A DNA stretch of 64,000 nt from Samsonia erythrinae (lineage in GTDB: Bacteria; Pseudomonadota; Gammaproteobacteria; Enterobacterales; Enterobacteriaceae). The position numbers and the translations under genes are program-made. The stretch is from the NCBI RefSeq assembly GCF_004342665.1, contig NZ_SMBY01000003.1:335188-399187 (forward strand). The letters are read 5' to 3'. Of this stretch, positions 7,647 to 16,558 are shown in pieces; position 1 is the stretch's first letter, and each line of letters opens with the position of its first letter. Below the pieces are notes generated by a model, which was not told the DNA's origin, searched no databases, and saw only the letters and a list, made by a program, of their open reading frames with translations.

Positions 7647-10100
7647 TTATTTATCGTCAATCACGCTACCGTCAGGCAGCGACAGACCGGTATTTTCCAG
7701 CACCATTTTCTGCGGCACGACCAGCGGAATATTCGACGCCCGCAAACGTTTAATGATTTCAAACAACAGGTCGCTTTTAGCTTCCGACACCATTCTGGGG
7801 CTACTCACATAACCCGTGACGCTCAGCACCATGCCCGTCGGATTCAACTGACTGAACTTCACTGACGGAGCAGGCGATTCAAGGATGGCATCATGGTTGA
7901 TATACGCCTCCAGCAGAAGCGCGCGAACTTCTTCAGGATCAATATCCAGCGGGAATGTCAGCGCCAGCGTCGCCACCCCATACGGATTCCCCATCGTAAT
8001 GTTGCGCACATTTTGTGAGATAAACTGCGAGTTTGGCACAATCACCGTGGAACGGTCGCTCAGTTGAATTTCCGTGGCGCGGACGTTAATCCGGCGAATG
8101 TCGCCTTCCACACCGCTGATGCTCACCGAATCCCCGACTTTCACGGGCCGCTCGGTCAACAAAATTAAGCCCGAAATAAAATTCTTCACGATCTCCTGCA
8201 AGCCAAAACCAATCCCCACCGACAGCGCACTGACAATCCATGCCAGCTTGTTCCATTGGATCCCCAGCGTCGCCAGCGTCAGCAGGATAATCAGGATATA
8301 ACCGATATTGCTGAACAGCGTGACCAGCGAGGCGCGGATACCCCGCTCCAGCGTGGTTTTAGGAAGAAATTCGTCCTCCAGCCAGCGTTTTGACGATCGT
8401 AAAACGTAAATGCCTATCGCCAGGAAGAGCACGGCGTTGACCAGATGAGCAGGCACAATGCTCAATGTTTCCAGCCCTTTCCCACCCCAAATTTCAACCG
8501 CTTTCTGGATGAGCTCCAGCGGTGTCGTCGTGCCAAATGTCCCGTTAAGTAAAGCGACGGCCGCCATCAGAATTAAAAAGACCTTGCCGCAGGCCGACAG
8601 GAGCGATGTCGCCTGAGCTAAATGCCGATCGTCTAAGTTGAGCGAATTTTTAATCCGCTTGCCGCTGGCATTATTCGGGGAGAAAACACTTTCACAGATG
8701 TCCGTAATAAACGTCGAAAACAAGTACAGACAGGAGAACACCATGCCAATCCATACCAGCTCAAACGTCAGAAAACGGGCCAGCGAGATATAACCGATAA
8801 TCAGCGATACCAAGACGGTAAACGATGTCGCCAAGACGGCAAGATGGATAATGCCGGACAGCGTCGAACGCGCTTCCGGTTGCTCCCCGGAATGCACCAT
8901 CTGTCGACGAATCTGATCGCTTTTCAGCGCGATTGTCCCCGCGGTCAGCGCTAAAAACAGAGCGGACAGACCGTTTACCATAATCGTCGCGGCAACCGAC
9001 GTCCCCACTGTCACCGTGATTTGTTCAATAAACCCGAAAATCAGAATGAGTACGGCGGCAACCACTGGGAACGGCTTCATGGCCTGAGCCACCGGATTAG
9101 CAATCGCAGGCAGGCGCCATGAAGGGCGCTGGTTTGACAAAAAGGCCCTGCCCAGCCCGGCTATCATCGCACAGAAAATGGCCTGTCTTACCATTGAATC
9201 AAGGAACGATACAACGCGCTCTGAGGCCTCACCGTGGCGCGTCAAGGTAATGTCGATCAGATTCACGGCAATACCGATCGTCAGTACGGTGGAGATCACC
9301 GACGCCGTAGCGAGAAAACTCCTGCGCAGACGCCCTTCCGGCAGCCAGTGAATGCCCGCCCAGGCCAGATATTTCTCCAGATAGCGGCGCCCTGCGGAAC
9401 CCATGGCTATGGCGATCAGAATCAGGAAGACAGAACCATAACGCCAGTCCGGCTCCCAGGCTGCAACAAAGGCATCGCTTAACTGATCCTGAAAGGCGCT
9501 CAGACGACGAACATCCTCGGCCTGCGGAGCGACAATCGGCGCCCAGAAACGCCCGCCAAGAATGCTGCCGGAATTCAATGCCAACTGCGTCTTCAGCGCA
9601 TTACGACGCAGAGTAACAATTTGCGCAGACAGATTGGTCGCACTGGTGCGCAAAGCCTGAATCTGCTCAATTTGCGCATCCATTTTCGCTTTCTGCGCAT
9701 TCAAATTGTTTCGCTTACGCGTTACTTCACTGGTTTCATTAATACCTGAACCGGACTCCGGCGCCGGCCCTAACACATCCAACTGAGCCTGAATTTGAGC
9801 GCGCTGCGGCACCACGGCACTAGAAAGCTCATTGGCGCTATTCACCAATTCCTGAGTTGTGTCATTCAAGGCGCCGAATTTGCTGTCGTTATTTGTGCCT
9901 GAAACCTGCTGCTTGATGTTATCTAATTGTTTTTGCAGCTTGATCAATTCAGCATCAACATTAATTTTTACCGGCGCATCCGTCTGCACAGGTTGCGGAT
10001 CCGGAACGGTTTCCGCATTCGCTACCGATACATATCCAACGGGCAGCATCAACATTACCAGCAAACAAACGCGCAAGAATGCGGATGAAAGAATGTTCAT
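7647..10100 (-). CDS. Large MscS-family mechanosensitive channel with periplasmic coiled-coil domain
   Basis: Inner-membrane channel of 817 residues. It has a Sec signal peptide (about 1-29), a periplasmic region rich in heptad-like Leu/Gln (about 45-185, similar to the DUF3772 extension of large MscS homologues), roughly ten membrane segments (220-600), and a C-terminal MscS core. Core signatures are the pore helix LSVGIGFGLQEIVKNFISGL (about 640-660), LLTERPVKVGDSV, and the beta domain VIVPNSQFISQNVRN. Such channels open under membrane tension to release solutes during hypoosmotic shock. It is monocistronic. I cannot match it to one particular E. coli paralogue; the C-terminal core is secure and the N-terminal assignment less so. 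Confidence 0.82.
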   Translation of the reverse strand: MNILSSAFLRVCLLVMLMLPVGYVSVANAETVPDPQPVQTDAPVKINVDAELIKLQKQLDNIKQQVSGTNNDSKFGALNDTTQELVNSANELSSAVVPQRAQIQAQLDVLGPAPESGSGINETSEVTRKRNNLNAQKAKMDAQIEQIQALRTSATNLSAQIVTLRRNALKTQLALNSGSILGGRFWAPIVAPQAEDVRRLSAFQDQLSDAFVAAWEPDWRYGSVFLILIAIAMGSAGRRYLEKYLAWAGIHWLPEGRLRRSFLATASVISTVLTIGIAVNLIDITLTRHGEASERVVSFLDSMVRQAIFCAMIAGLGRAFLSNQRPSWRLPAIANPVAQAMKPFPVVAAVLILIFGFIEQITVTVGTSVAATIMVNGLSALFLALTAGTIALKSDQIRRQMVHSGEQPEARSTLSGIIHLAVLATSFTVLVSLIIGYISLARFLTFELVWIGMVFSCLYLFSTFITDICESVFSPNNASGKRIKNSLNLDDRHLAQATSLLSACGKVFLILMAAVALLNGTFGTTTPLELIQKAVEIWGGKGLETLSIVPAHLVNAVLFLAIGIYVLRSSKRWLEDEFLPKTTLERGIRASLVTLFSNIGYILIILLTLATLGIQWNKLAWIVSALSVGIGFGLQEIVKNFISGLILLTERPVKVGDSVSISGVEGDIRRINVRATEIQLSDRSTVIVPNSQFISQNVRNITMGNPYGVATLALTFPLDIDPEEVRALLLEAYINHDAILESPAPSVKFSQLNPTGMVLSVTGYVSSPRMVSEAKSDLLFEIIKRLRASNIPLVVPQKMVLENTGLSLPDGSVIDDK

Positions 10101-10424
10101 AAATCAAAAGGTTCCAAAGTTCGACAAAATAGCGGATTCACAAACGACCGGACAATGAACCGTCATGTGAAAGTAGCCCACACGCATCCAAACCTAACGA
10201 ATGCGGGCATAGTGTACCAACAGCACATGGCGCAGAATACGCTCGTTAATAACTTGAAAAGAATTACTGAACGCGGCCAGAAGATACAACTGAAATTTTC
10301 ATTGCTATGTGTAGCTTATGTGGATACCGCTCGCAATTGTGCAAAAAAGTCACACCGGGAAAAGCCCCCTCTCGTCAAAGCTGTACAGGTATTCACCGTA
10401 TAGTATAAATCCAGCGCCAATACG
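10101..10424. other. Intergenic region upstream of argU
   Basis: No coding region is supported here. It should carry the promoter of the leftward mscS-type gene and leads into the argU promoter. Confidence 0.4.
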
Positions 10425-10452
10425 TTGACTCACCGGGACGTGTGGGTATAAT
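10425..10452 (+). promoter_or_regulatory. Sigma-70 promoter of argU
   Basis: TTGACT (10425-10430) and a perfect TATAAT (10447-10452) with 16-bp spacing lie about 50 bp upstream of the tRNA. A GC-rich stretch follows the -10, typical of stringently controlled stable RNA promoters. Confidence 0.8.
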
Positions 10453-10503
10453 CCTGCCCACTGTGGTGACAAGCAGCCGCCACACTTTTTGCTTTCGCGC
10501 AAT

Positions 10504-10580
10504 GCGCCCTTAGCTCAGCTGGATAGAGCAACGGCCTTCTAAGCCGTAGGTCACAGGTTCGAATCCTGTAGGGCGTACCA
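10504..10580 (+). tRNA. argU: tRNA-Arg (anticodon UCU)
   Basis: A full cloverleaf: acceptor GCGCCCT pairs with AGGGCGT (terminal G-U), anticodon stem ACGGC/GCCGT with loop CTTCTAA (anticodon TCT, reads AGA), T arm ACAGG/CCTGT with TTCGAAT, and an encoded CCA. Position beside folD matches E. coli argU, a known integration site for prophages and islands. The DNA immediately downstream contains integrase and island debris. Confidence 0.97.
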
Positions 10581-10702
10581 TAATTTCGTCTTTTGACGTC
10601 TCTTAAAGTCTACAATTCCCTTTAAAATCAGCATTATCCTCTACAGTATGGGCTACCAAGGTCTAGTGTGGTCTCTTGAGTTCCAGCCTCACTTGGGGGC
10701 AT

Positions 10703-10819
10703 GTTTGGGGGTATTCGCAGGTTCAATAGAAGTGATACCCCCAAATGAAGCTAACCGCCCGTCAGATCAATGCCGCTAAGCCAACGGTAAGTGTCAAGGT
10801 AGTTGGCACCCCCGGTTGA
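10703..10819 (+). pseudogene. 5' stub of a P4-type tyrosine integrase
   Basis: ATG at 10745 begins MKLTARQINAAKP, the hallmark start of P4-family (DUF4102) integrases, but the frame drifts after about 13 residues and stops at 10817-10819 (24 codons). The upstream TTTGGGGGTAT / ATACCCCCAAA inverted repeat (about 10703-10744) is typical of the region before these genes. The remaining 375 or so codons, including the catalytic domain, are absent. This marks a decayed element once integrated at argU. Confidence 0.75.
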
Positions 10820-10824
10820 TTTAG

Positions 10825-11283
10825 GCTGCCTGTTTTTCCCGTTCGGATTCAATATTACAGCAGAGCAAGAAGGAGGTATTCGAGCGCGGGGTAATCAACG
10901 TATTCAAAGGGCTGTCTTGGGATTACAAAACTAATCACCCTTGCTACTTCGGTAAGAAAATCATCATCAGTAATCTGGTGACATACCACCGTTGGGGCTT
11001 TGGCCTGAACTGGGGCTGGCGACGCGATCAACTGGCCGCTCTGGAACGTATGCTCTATCTGCTGGATGGTAAACCTATTCCCGACAATCGGGGCGATGTC
11101 ACCATCCGGCTGATGGACCATATTCGTGATAATCCGCATCAGCAGGAATACGAGGATGAGTTCTTCAGCGTTCGTTACTTTCAGAAAGGCATCGGGCATC
11201 TCATCTTTAAGCGTCCTGACTTGATCGATCAGATGAACGATATTATCGCCAAACATTATCCGGGGATGTTGGCGGCGAGGTGA
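10825..11283 (+). pseudogene. C-terminal fragment of a DUF4942-type island protein
   Basis: An open frame after the stop at 10822 encodes about 152 residues with no proper start. From QSKKEVFERG on it closely resembles the C-terminus of DUF4942 proteins common on enterobacterial islands and plasmids (SWDYKTNHPCYFGKKIII, YHRWGFGLNWGWRRDQL, LMDHIRDNP, FKRPDLIDQMNDIIAKHYPGM). The family is usually several hundred residues long, so the N-terminal half was lost, apparently in the deletion that cut the adjacent integrase. An internal GTG at 10978 could start 101 residues but is unlikely to be a native start. Function of the family is not established. Confidence 0.65.
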
Positions 11284-11307
11284 TTAACCAATCATGTTAC
11301 ATAGGTA

Positions 11308-11352
11308 TATCCCATTGACATATCCCATTGATAATCTATGCTATCGATAGCA
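11308..11352 (+). promoter_or_regulatory. vapBC operator region: direct repeats and 14-bp palindrome
   Basis: Two copies of TATCCCATTGA (11308-11318 and 11321-11331) are followed by a perfect palindrome TGCTATCGATAGCA (11339-11352), ending about 25 bp before vapB. VapB-VapC complexes autorepress by binding inverted repeats in such positions; the role here is inferred. Confidence 0.6.
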
Positions 11353-11376
11353 CAAAATTTATCCACGGAGGTTCCC

Positions 11377-11607
11377 ATGGAGAAAACTACAGTATTTAAA
11401 AGCAATCGCAGCCAGGCGGTACGGCTCCCTAAAGCCGTTGCGCTGCCCGATGATGTTAAGCAGGTTGATATCGTTGCGATTGGTCGCACACGTATCATTA
11501 CTCCAGCAGGCGAAAGCTGGGATAGTTGGTTCGAAGAGGATGGGGTAACGCCTGACTTCATGATCACCAGAGAGCAACCTGATGATCAGGTCAGGGAAGA
11601 TTTCTGA
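11377..11607 (+). CDS. vapB: Antitoxin VapB
   Basis: Antitoxin of 76 residues from ATG 11377 behind GGAGG. The N-terminal AbrB/SpoVT-like swapped-hairpin DNA-binding domain is visible as TTVFKSNRSQAVRLPKAVALP; the acidic C-terminus (SWFEEDGVTPDF) would wrap and block the VapC active site. It overlaps vapC by one base (TGATG), so they are translationally coupled. It lies in the argU-associated island remnant. Confidence 0.9.
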   Translation: MEKTTVFKSNRSQAVRLPKAVALPDDVKQVDIVAIGRTRIITPAGESWDSWFEEDGVTPDFMITREQPDDQVREDF

Positions 11608-12011
11608 TGCTGAAATATCTGCTCGATACCAATATTTGTATTTACACCATCAAGAACAAACCGCAGGAAGTCAGGGACGCTTTCTATCGCCATTACGGGC
11701 AGTTTGCTATCAGTTCTATCACGCTGATGGAACTGATCTATGGTGCGGAGAAATCGGTAAACCCAGAAAAAAATCTCGCCGTGATTGAAGGGTTTTTTGC
11801 ACGTCTGGAAGTTCAAAACTACGGTTTTGACGCCGCCGTACATACCGGCCAAATTCGTGCGGAACTGGCAAAACAAGGAACACCCATCGGCCCATATGAT
11901 GCCATGCTAGCGGGTCATGCTCGGTCAGCAGGTTTGATACTGGTAACGAACAATGTGCGTGAATTTGAGCGTGTGCCTGGGCTACGTGTGGAAAACTGGG
12001 TCAGTCGATAA
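11607..12011 (+). CDS. vapC: PIN-domain ribonuclease toxin VapC
   Basis: PIN-domain endoribonuclease of 134 residues; enterobacterial VapC of this type cleaves initiator tRNA in the anticodon loop. Acidic residues for Mg2+ binding are present: LLDTNICIY (D7), SITLMELIYGAE, GPYDAMLAGHA and LVTNNVREFERV. It ends in the usual family C-terminus (LRVENW) and appears intact. It probably survived decay of the island because loss of the antitoxin would be harmful. Confidence 0.9.
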   Translation: MLKYLLDTNICIYTIKNKPQEVRDAFYRHYGQFAISSITLMELIYGAEKSVNPEKNLAVIEGFFARLEVQNYGFDAAVHTGQIRAELAKQGTPIGPYDAMLAGHARSAGLILVTNNVREFERVPGLRVENWVSR

Positions 12012-12343
12012 GCTGTGAATTCGCTGCTTTCAGTCAACCAGACTCTACCGACAGTACCTGGCTACAGTTAGACACCATCCGAATTCAGGATAACGCTTAC
12101 CTGATCGGCGGCCCCCTCTCCTACCTTTTCACCTGCACGCGTTATTGAATACTCCGCGCCTTTTGTTTTCATCGCTTCGGTCCGGTTGAAGCATGCGGGA
12201 TTTCTCTCCTCCCACAGCGAAGAAAACGGCTTAAATCCCCCGGTTAAACAATTAATGTTGACACAATGCCTGACAGCACACGCCGCTTCTGACAAAATAG
12301 CGGCCATCTCCCCTATTCTTAATATTGATGGGTCGCATCTCAG
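12012..12343. other. Intergenic region between vapC and folD
   Basis: No coding region is supported. A TTGACA at about 12256 could belong to the folD promoter but has no convincing -10 partner at the correct distance. The right border of the argU-linked island lies somewhere here; I see no clear repeat of the tRNA 3' end. Confidence 0.35.
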
Positions 12344-13207
12344 ATGGCAGCAAAGATTATTGATGGTAAAACGATTGCGCAGCAGGTTAAAGATGAAGTT
12401 GCCGCACGGGTAAAACAGCGTTTGGCAGAAGGAAAACGAGCGCCAGGTCTCGCCGTCGTGCTGGTAGGCGACAATCCGGCATCCCAAATTTATGTCGCCA
12501 GCAAGCGTAAAGTCTGTGAAGAAGTCGGCTTTATTTCCCGCTCCTATGATTTACCCGCCACCACGACCGAATCGGCGCTGCTGGCGCTTATCGACGAACT
12601 CAACGCCGACCAGACGATTGACGGTATTCTGGTACAGCTTCCTCTTCCTGAGGGCATTGATAATACGAAGGTGATCGAACGCATCGCCGCAGATAAAGAC
12701 GTTGATGGCTTCCATCCTTATAACGTCGGTCGCCTGTGTCAGCGCGCGCCATTGCTGCGCGCCTGTACGCCGCGCGGCATCATCACGCTGCTGGAGCGTT
12801 ACAATATCGAAACCTTCGGGCTGAATGCCGTCGTAGTCGGCGCGTCGAATATTGTTGGTCGTCCGATGAGTCTGGAACTGCTGCTGGCAGGCTGCACCAC
12901 GACCGTTACGCACCGTTTCACCAAAAATCTGCGCCACCATATTGAAAACGCCGATCTGCTGGTTGTCGCGGTCGGTAAACCGGGCTTTATTCCCGGTGAA
13001 TGGATTAAACCGGGCGCAATTGTGCTGGATGTCGGCATCAACCGTCTGGAAAGCGGAAAAGTCGTTGGCGATGTGGAATTTGAAACGGCACAGGAAAGAG
13101 CGTCTTACATCAGCCCCGTGCCGGGCGGCGTCGGCCCGATGACCGTTGCCACGCTGATTCAAAACACGCTACAGGCGTGTGAAGAGTATCATGACCGCGC
13201 TGAATAA
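12344..13207 (+). CDS. folD: Bifunctional methylenetetrahydrofolate dehydrogenase/cyclohydrolase FolD
   Basis: Cytosolic enzyme of 287 residues that interconverts 5,10-methylene-, methenyl- and 10-formyl-tetrahydrofolate with NADP+. Signatures: [14 protein letters not shown] with the catalytic lysine, [18 protein letters not shown], and the NADP loop [13 protein letters not shown] followed by PGGVGPMT near the C-terminus. ybcJ follows after 35 bp on the same strand, as in E. coli. Confidence 0.96.
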   Translation: MAAKIIDGKTIAQQVKDEVAARVKQRLAEGKRAPGLAVVLVGDNPASQIYVASKRKVCEEVGFISRSYDLPATTTESALLALIDELNADQTIDGILVQLPLPEGIDNTKVIERIAADKDVDGFHPYNVGRLCQRAPLLRACTPRGIITLLERYNIETFGLNAVVVGASNIVGRPMSLELLLAGCTTTVTHRFTKNLRHHIENADLLVVAVGKPGFIPGEWIKPGAIVLDVGINRLESGKVVGDVEFETAQERASYISPVPGGVGPMTVATLIQNTLQACEEYHDRAE

Positions 13208-13242
13208 TTCGGCGGAGTTCACACACAGATAAACAGGAAATT

Positions 13243-13455
13243 ATGACAACGTTTCATCTTGAAAAACATCCGCACGTTGAACTGTGCGACCTCTTAAAGC
13301 TGATGGGCTGGAGCGAAAGCGGAGCCGCAGCCAAACTGGCTATCGCCGCGGGCGACGTCACCGTTGACGGCCACACGGAAACCCGAAAACGCTGTAAAAT
13401 CGTCGAGGGCCAAACCGTCCGGTTCAACGGCGAAACCGTAAGCGTCGCCCGCTAA
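13243..13455 (+). CDS. ybcJ: S4-like RNA-binding protein YbcJ
   Basis: Small S4-domain protein of 70 residues (LCDLLKLMGWSESGAAAKLAIAAGDVTVDG, then KRCKIVEGQTVRF). The family is an RNA-binding protein of unknown target. It lies 35 bp after folD, probably in the same transcript, and is followed by a strong terminator. Confidence 0.9.
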   Translation: MTTFHLEKHPHVELCDLLKLMGWSESGAAAKLAIAAGDVTVDGHTETRKRCKIVEGQTVRFNGETVSVAR

Positions 13456-13480
13456 TCCTGAAGTTTTAATCAGGTCGACA

Positions 13481-13515
13481 AAAAAGCCCGCGATTAACAT
13501 CGACGGGCTTTTCAT
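13481..13515. terminator. Bidirectional terminator between ybcJ and cysS
   Basis: Stem AAAAGCCCG-CGAT / ATCG-ACGGGCTTTT with a short loop; A-tract and T-tract on the two sides serve both convergent genes. Confidence 0.85.
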
Positions 13516-13537
13516 TTATTGAATATTGAACGAGAAA

Positions 13538-14923
13538 TTATTTGCGACGCCAGATCGTTCCCTGCGCGCCGTCTTCCAGCACGATCCCCATTTCATTTAA
13601 CCGATCGCGCGCCCGATCCGCGAGCGCCCAGTCCTTCGCCGCTCGCGCATCTTTACGTTGTTGGATTAACGCTTCAATTTCTTTCACGTCCTCGTCATCC
13701 ACCTTCGCCCCTTGTTGCAGGAACTGTTCAGGATCCTGCTCCAAAAGCCCCAATACGCCAGACAAGTTACGCAACGCCGATGCCAGTTGATTCGCCGCCT
13801 GCATGTCTTCCACTTTCAGGCGGTTAACTTCACGCGCCATATCAAACAACACCGAGTAAGCTTCCGGCGTGTTGAAATCATCATCCATCGCTTCGCGAAA
13901 GCGCGCCTCAAACTCATCACCGCCCAGCGCTTCAACGCTGGGGTCAGTACCGCGCAGCGCGGTATACAGTCGCTCTAACGCCGCACGCGCCTGCTTCAGG
14001 TTCTCTTCGCTGTAATTCAGTTGGCTGCGGTAATGACCGGACATCAGGAAATAACGCACGGTTTCCGGATCGTAGTACGCCAGCACATCGCGCACGGTGA
14101 AAAAATTGTTGAGCGATTTCGACATTTTTTCACGATCGACCATCACCATGCCAGAGTGCATCCAGTAATTCACATACTCGCCGCCATGCGCGCAGCGGGA
14201 CTGGGCAATTTCATTTTCGTGGTGCGGAAACATCAAATCGGAACCACCGCCGTGAATATCAAAATGTTCTCCCAACTGTTTGCAGTTCATCGCGGAACAT
14301 TCGATGTGCCACCCAGGGCGACCGTCCCCCCACGGAGAAGGCCAGTGAGGCTCGCCGGGTTTGGACATTTTCCACAACACAAAGTCCATCGGGTTGCGTT
14401 TCACCTCGGTAATTTCAACGCGCGCGCCGGCCTGAAGCTGTTCCAGATCCTGACGCGACAACACGCCGTAACCCGGCGCGGTATCGACAGAGAACATGAC
14501 ATCGCCGTTACTCGCGACATAGGCGTGGCGACGGGCGATCAGCGTTTCCACCATTTCGATGATATCCGCGATATGGTGCGTCGCCCGCGGCTCCTCATCC
14601 GGGCGAAGAATATTCAGCGCATCAAAATCGGCATGCATTTCCGCGATCATGCGGGTCGTCAGCTGCTCGCTGGTTTCCCCATTTTCGGCGGCGCGTTTAA
14701 TAATTTTATCGTCAATATCAGTAACATTACGCACATATTTCAGTGAATATCCCAGATACCGTAAATACCGAGCCACCACATCAAACGCCACGAAGGTACG
14801 TCCGTGACCGATATGACACAGGTCATACACGGTAATACCACAAACATACATTCCCACCTGACCGGCGTGGATAGGTTTAAATTCCTCTTTTTGACGACTC
14901 AGCGTATTAAAAATCTTTAGCAT
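13538..14923 (-). CDS. cysS: Cysteinyl-tRNA synthetase
   Basis: Class I aminoacyl-tRNA synthetase charging tRNA-Cys; 461 residues, the same length as the E. coli enzyme. Visible: Zn-binding Cys28 in [14 protein letters not shown] motif (37-40), the [18 protein letters not shown] segment with further zinc ligands, and KMSKS (about 266-270). The start at 14923 overlaps the stop of an upstream cysteine-rich leader ORF (TGATG); GGA lies about 8 nt upstream. Convergent with ybcJ. Confidence 0.96.
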   Translation of the reverse strand: MLKIFNTLSRQKEEFKPIHAGQVGMYVCGITVYDLCHIGHGRTFVAFDVVARYLRYLGYSLKYVRNVTDIDDKIIKRAAENGETSEQLTTRMIAEMHADFDALNILRPDEEPRATHHIADIIEMVETLIARRHAYVASNGDVMFSVDTAPGYGVLSRQDLEQLQAGARVEITEVKRNPMDFVLWKMSKPGEPHWPSPWGDGRPGWHIECSAMNCKQLGEHFDIHGGGSDLMFPHHENEIAQSRCAHGGEYVNYWMHSGMVMVDREKMSKSLNNFFTVRDVLAYYDPETVRYFLMSGHYRSQLNYSEENLKQARAALERLYTALRGTDPSVEALGGDEFEARFREAMDDDFNTPEAYSVLFDMAREVNRLKVEDMQAANQLASALRNLSGVLGLLEQDPEQFLQQGAKVDDEDVKEIEALIQQRKDARAAKDWALADRARDRLNEMGIVLEDGAQGTIWRRK

Positions 14924-15063
14924 CAGGGCGTTCCATTGTTTGCACAAAAATAGCGTTCACAAGAATGGGCTTCACAAAAATTGCGTTCACAACGATCATT
15001 GCGTTCACAACAATAGTGTTCACACGGTAGGTCAATCACATTCGCTGTCAGCGTCAGTAACAT
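14923..15063 (-). CDS. Putative cysteine-codon-rich leader peptide of cysS
   Basis: From ATG 15063, 46 codons run to a TGA that overlaps the cysS ATG by one base (TGATG). The last 33 residues contain seven Cys codons, all TGT, at positions 14, 18, 19, 25, 30, 35 and 40, in units such as CERNF and CERYF. A Cys-rich ORF directly coupled to the Cys-tRNA synthetase gene suggests that ribosome stalling at Cys codons senses Cys-tRNA supply. Comparable poly-Cys leaders control sulfur genes in mycobacteria. No Shine-Dalgarno is seen before ATG 15063, and GTG at codon 9 or initiation without a leader are possible. Translation is inferred, not shown. Confidence 0.45.
   Translation of the reverse strand: MLLTLTANVIDLPCEHYCCERNDRCERNFCEAHSCERYFCANNGTP
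14932..15024 (-). repeat. 15-bp imperfect tandem repeat upstream of cysS
   Basis: Six units of TGTGAACGCAATTTT-like sequence start at 15024, 15009, 14991, 14976, 14961 and 14946 on the minus strand (spacing 15, 18, 15, 15, 15). All spacings are multiples of three, so the reading frame with TGT first in each unit is kept. Confidence 0.85.
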
Positions 15064-15072
15064 CAATATATC

Positions 15073-15087
15073 AGGGGTTATCCCCTT
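15073..15087 (-). other. Short hairpin before the cysS leader ORF
   Basis: AAGGGG ATAA CCCCT lies 10-25 nt upstream of the leader ATG. It could occlude an SD-like AAGGGG; no T-run follows, so it is not a terminator. Confidence 0.35.
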
Positions 15088-15154
15088 ACGGCGTATTGAA
15101 ACCCGAAGACCATTGTATTGCAAGGCGAAGAAGAAGGCATCAGCGAGAAAGGCG

Positions 15155-15185
15155 CAAAAAAATGGCCCGGGTTTCCCGAGCCATT
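15155..15185 (-). terminator. Rho-independent terminator of doxX
   Basis: On the minus strand AATGGCTCGGG AAA CCCGGGCCATT is followed directly by a T-run; 11-bp stem with one G-T pair. It isolates cysS transcription from doxX. Confidence 0.88.
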
Positions 15186-15214
15186 CACTACATAAATACG
15201 TTTTACAATCGCAA

Positions 15215-15637
15215 TTAACGCCAACTCGGGTTAGACATGACCGAGTATTTTCCGCTGCCGAGCAGTGCAATGGCCAATCCGGCGAAGAAGAAGACGGCTG
15301 CGCTTTCAACGGCCAATGCACCGGTTTTTTCCAGCGCCAGGAAATCACCGCCGTGGGCCAATGAAGCAGCGGCGAGCATGGTAAAAGAGAAGATCAACGC
15401 CGATGGACGTGTCAGAATCCCGAGGATCATCAGAATCGGGGTGATCACCTCGCCGATATAGACGCCATAACCAACAAAAGCAGGAATTCCCGCCGAAGTC
15501 AGCATGCCTTCAATCCCGCTAATTCCTCCATGTACCTTGTGCCAGCCGTGAAACAACATCAAAACGCTGAAAGAGACTCGCAGCAGTAATTTGCCGAAGT
15601 CGGGCCTATCTAATACTCGATTAAAACTATCCAGCAT
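15215..15637 (-). CDS. DoxX-family membrane protein
   Basis: Four-helix inner-membrane protein of 140 residues in the DoxX/YqjF family (LLLRVSFSVLMLFHGWHKVHGG, VGYGVYIGEVITPILMILGI, LIFSFTMLAAASLA, AAVFFFAGLAIALLGSGKYS). Function is not settled for most members; some are linked to redox or thiol metabolism. The start follows AGGTGAACC. A palindrome upstream may be an operator. It stands alone, with its own terminator before the cysS leader. Confidence 0.8.
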   Translation of the reverse strand: MLDSFNRVLDRPDFGKLLLRVSFSVLMLFHGWHKVHGGISGIEGMLTSAGIPAFVGYGVYIGEVITPILMILGILTRPSALIFSFTMLAAASLAHGGDFLALEKTGALAVESAAVFFFAGLAIALLGSGKYSVMSNPSWR

Positions 15638-15752
15638 GGTTCACCTATCCATTTCGTGATATGAGGGAATACGAATCACTCTCAGATTAATCTTAGCCGC
15701 AAAAAAAGAATACGTTGACGACTCAAAACATTGATCCAGTGCAACAAAAATA

Positions 15753-15768
15753 TCATTCAAATGAATGA
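15753..15768. promoter_or_regulatory. Palindromic candidate operator upstream of doxX
   Basis: TCATTCA-AA-TGAATGA, 7-bp perfect arms with a 2-bp spacer in an AT-rich context, 116 bp before the doxX start. The form suits a TetR- or MarR-type repressor; no regulator gene is adjacent. Confidence 0.3.
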
Positions 15769-15953
15769 ACTATCAAATCGATATTTCATCAATTTATTTT
15801 TTTTCAAAAGTCCGTATTGCCCGATCAACACACTGTCGCACAATTTTCATCCCCTCACTGATATGGGCATAGCGGAGTGGTATACGCGTTGAGCGTTTTC
15901 GTCGCATCGCGAAAGCAGGCAAACGGGCAACCGCGCGAAAGATAAAGGTCATA

Positions 15954-15982
15954 CTGACTCGCTCAGCCAGTTATGCTATAAC
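15954..15982 (+). promoter_or_regulatory. Candidate promoter of ppiB-lpxH
   Basis: CTGACT and TATAAC at 17-bp spacing, with an extended -10 TG motif (TGCTATAAC), about 70 bp before ppiB. The rest of the 416-bp gap between doxX and ppiB is AT-rich and holds no gene. Confidence 0.5.
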
Positions 15983-16053
15983 AGCGCTCTTGTTGTTCAT
16001 TCACCAATGTGAACAGCACTCTTAATCACTAAGGCTATCTAGGGTTCATTATT

Positions 16054-16548
16054 ATGATCACGCTTCATACCAACCACGGCGATATCGTTATTAATACGTT
16101 TGCAGACAAAGCGCCGGTTACCGTAGAAAATTTTCTGAACTATTGCCGCAGCGGTTTTTATGACAACACAATTTTCCACCGTGTGATCAATGGGTTTATG
16201 ATTCAGGGCGGCGGCTTTGCGCCCGGCATGGTACAAAAAGAAACCAACGCGCCAATCAAAAATGAAGCCAGCAACGGCCTGAAAAACACCCGTGGAACAT
16301 TGGCAATGGCTCGCACCAACGACCCACATTCCGCAACGGCTCAGTTCTTTATCAACGTTGTCGATAACGACTTTCTGAATTTCCGTTCAGAGCGTGCTGA
16401 TGGCTGGGGCTATTGCGTCTTTGCCGAAGTGACCGAAGGCATGGACATCGTTGATAAAATCAAAGGCGTGGCGACCGGCCGTAGCGGTATGCATCAGGAC
16501 GTACCGAAAGAAGATGTGGTGATCACCCACGTCACTGTCAGCGAATAA
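16054..16548 (+). CDS. ppiB: Cytoplasmic peptidyl-prolyl cis-trans isomerase B (cyclophilin)
   Basis: Cyclophilin-type proline isomerase of 164 residues without signal peptide. Family motifs are complete: [15 protein letters not shown] (active-site Arg), [22 protein letters not shown] and [15 protein letters not shown]. lpxH starts 10 bp after the stop, so they form an operon, as in E. coli. Confidence 0.95.
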   Translation: MITLHTNHGDIVINTFADKAPVTVENFLNYCRSGFYDNTIFHRVINGFMIQGGGFAPGMVQKETNAPIKNEASNGLKNTRGTLAMARTNDPHSATAQFFINVVDNDFLNFRSERADGWGYCVFAEVTEGMDIVDKIKGVATGRSGMHQDVPKEDVVITHVTVSE

Positions 16549-16558
16549 TCCCGTCTGC

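Noticed and set aside
12068..12487. Minus-strand frame of 139 residues overlapping the start of folD
   Set aside because: Cysteine- and arginine-rich shadow of the folD 5' end with no start signal.
14932..15024. CRISPR-like spacing of the cysS upstream repeats
   Set aside because: Units are contiguous 15-mers without spacers or a leader, and no cas genes are present; no CRISPR array was seen anywhere in the window.
14940..15218. + strand frame starting [14 protein letters not shown] with a five-residue period
   Set aside because: It is the complementary reading of the 15-bp repeats upstream of cysS, runs into the doxX terminator and has no ribosome site; the minus-strand frame has the meaningful junction with cysS.
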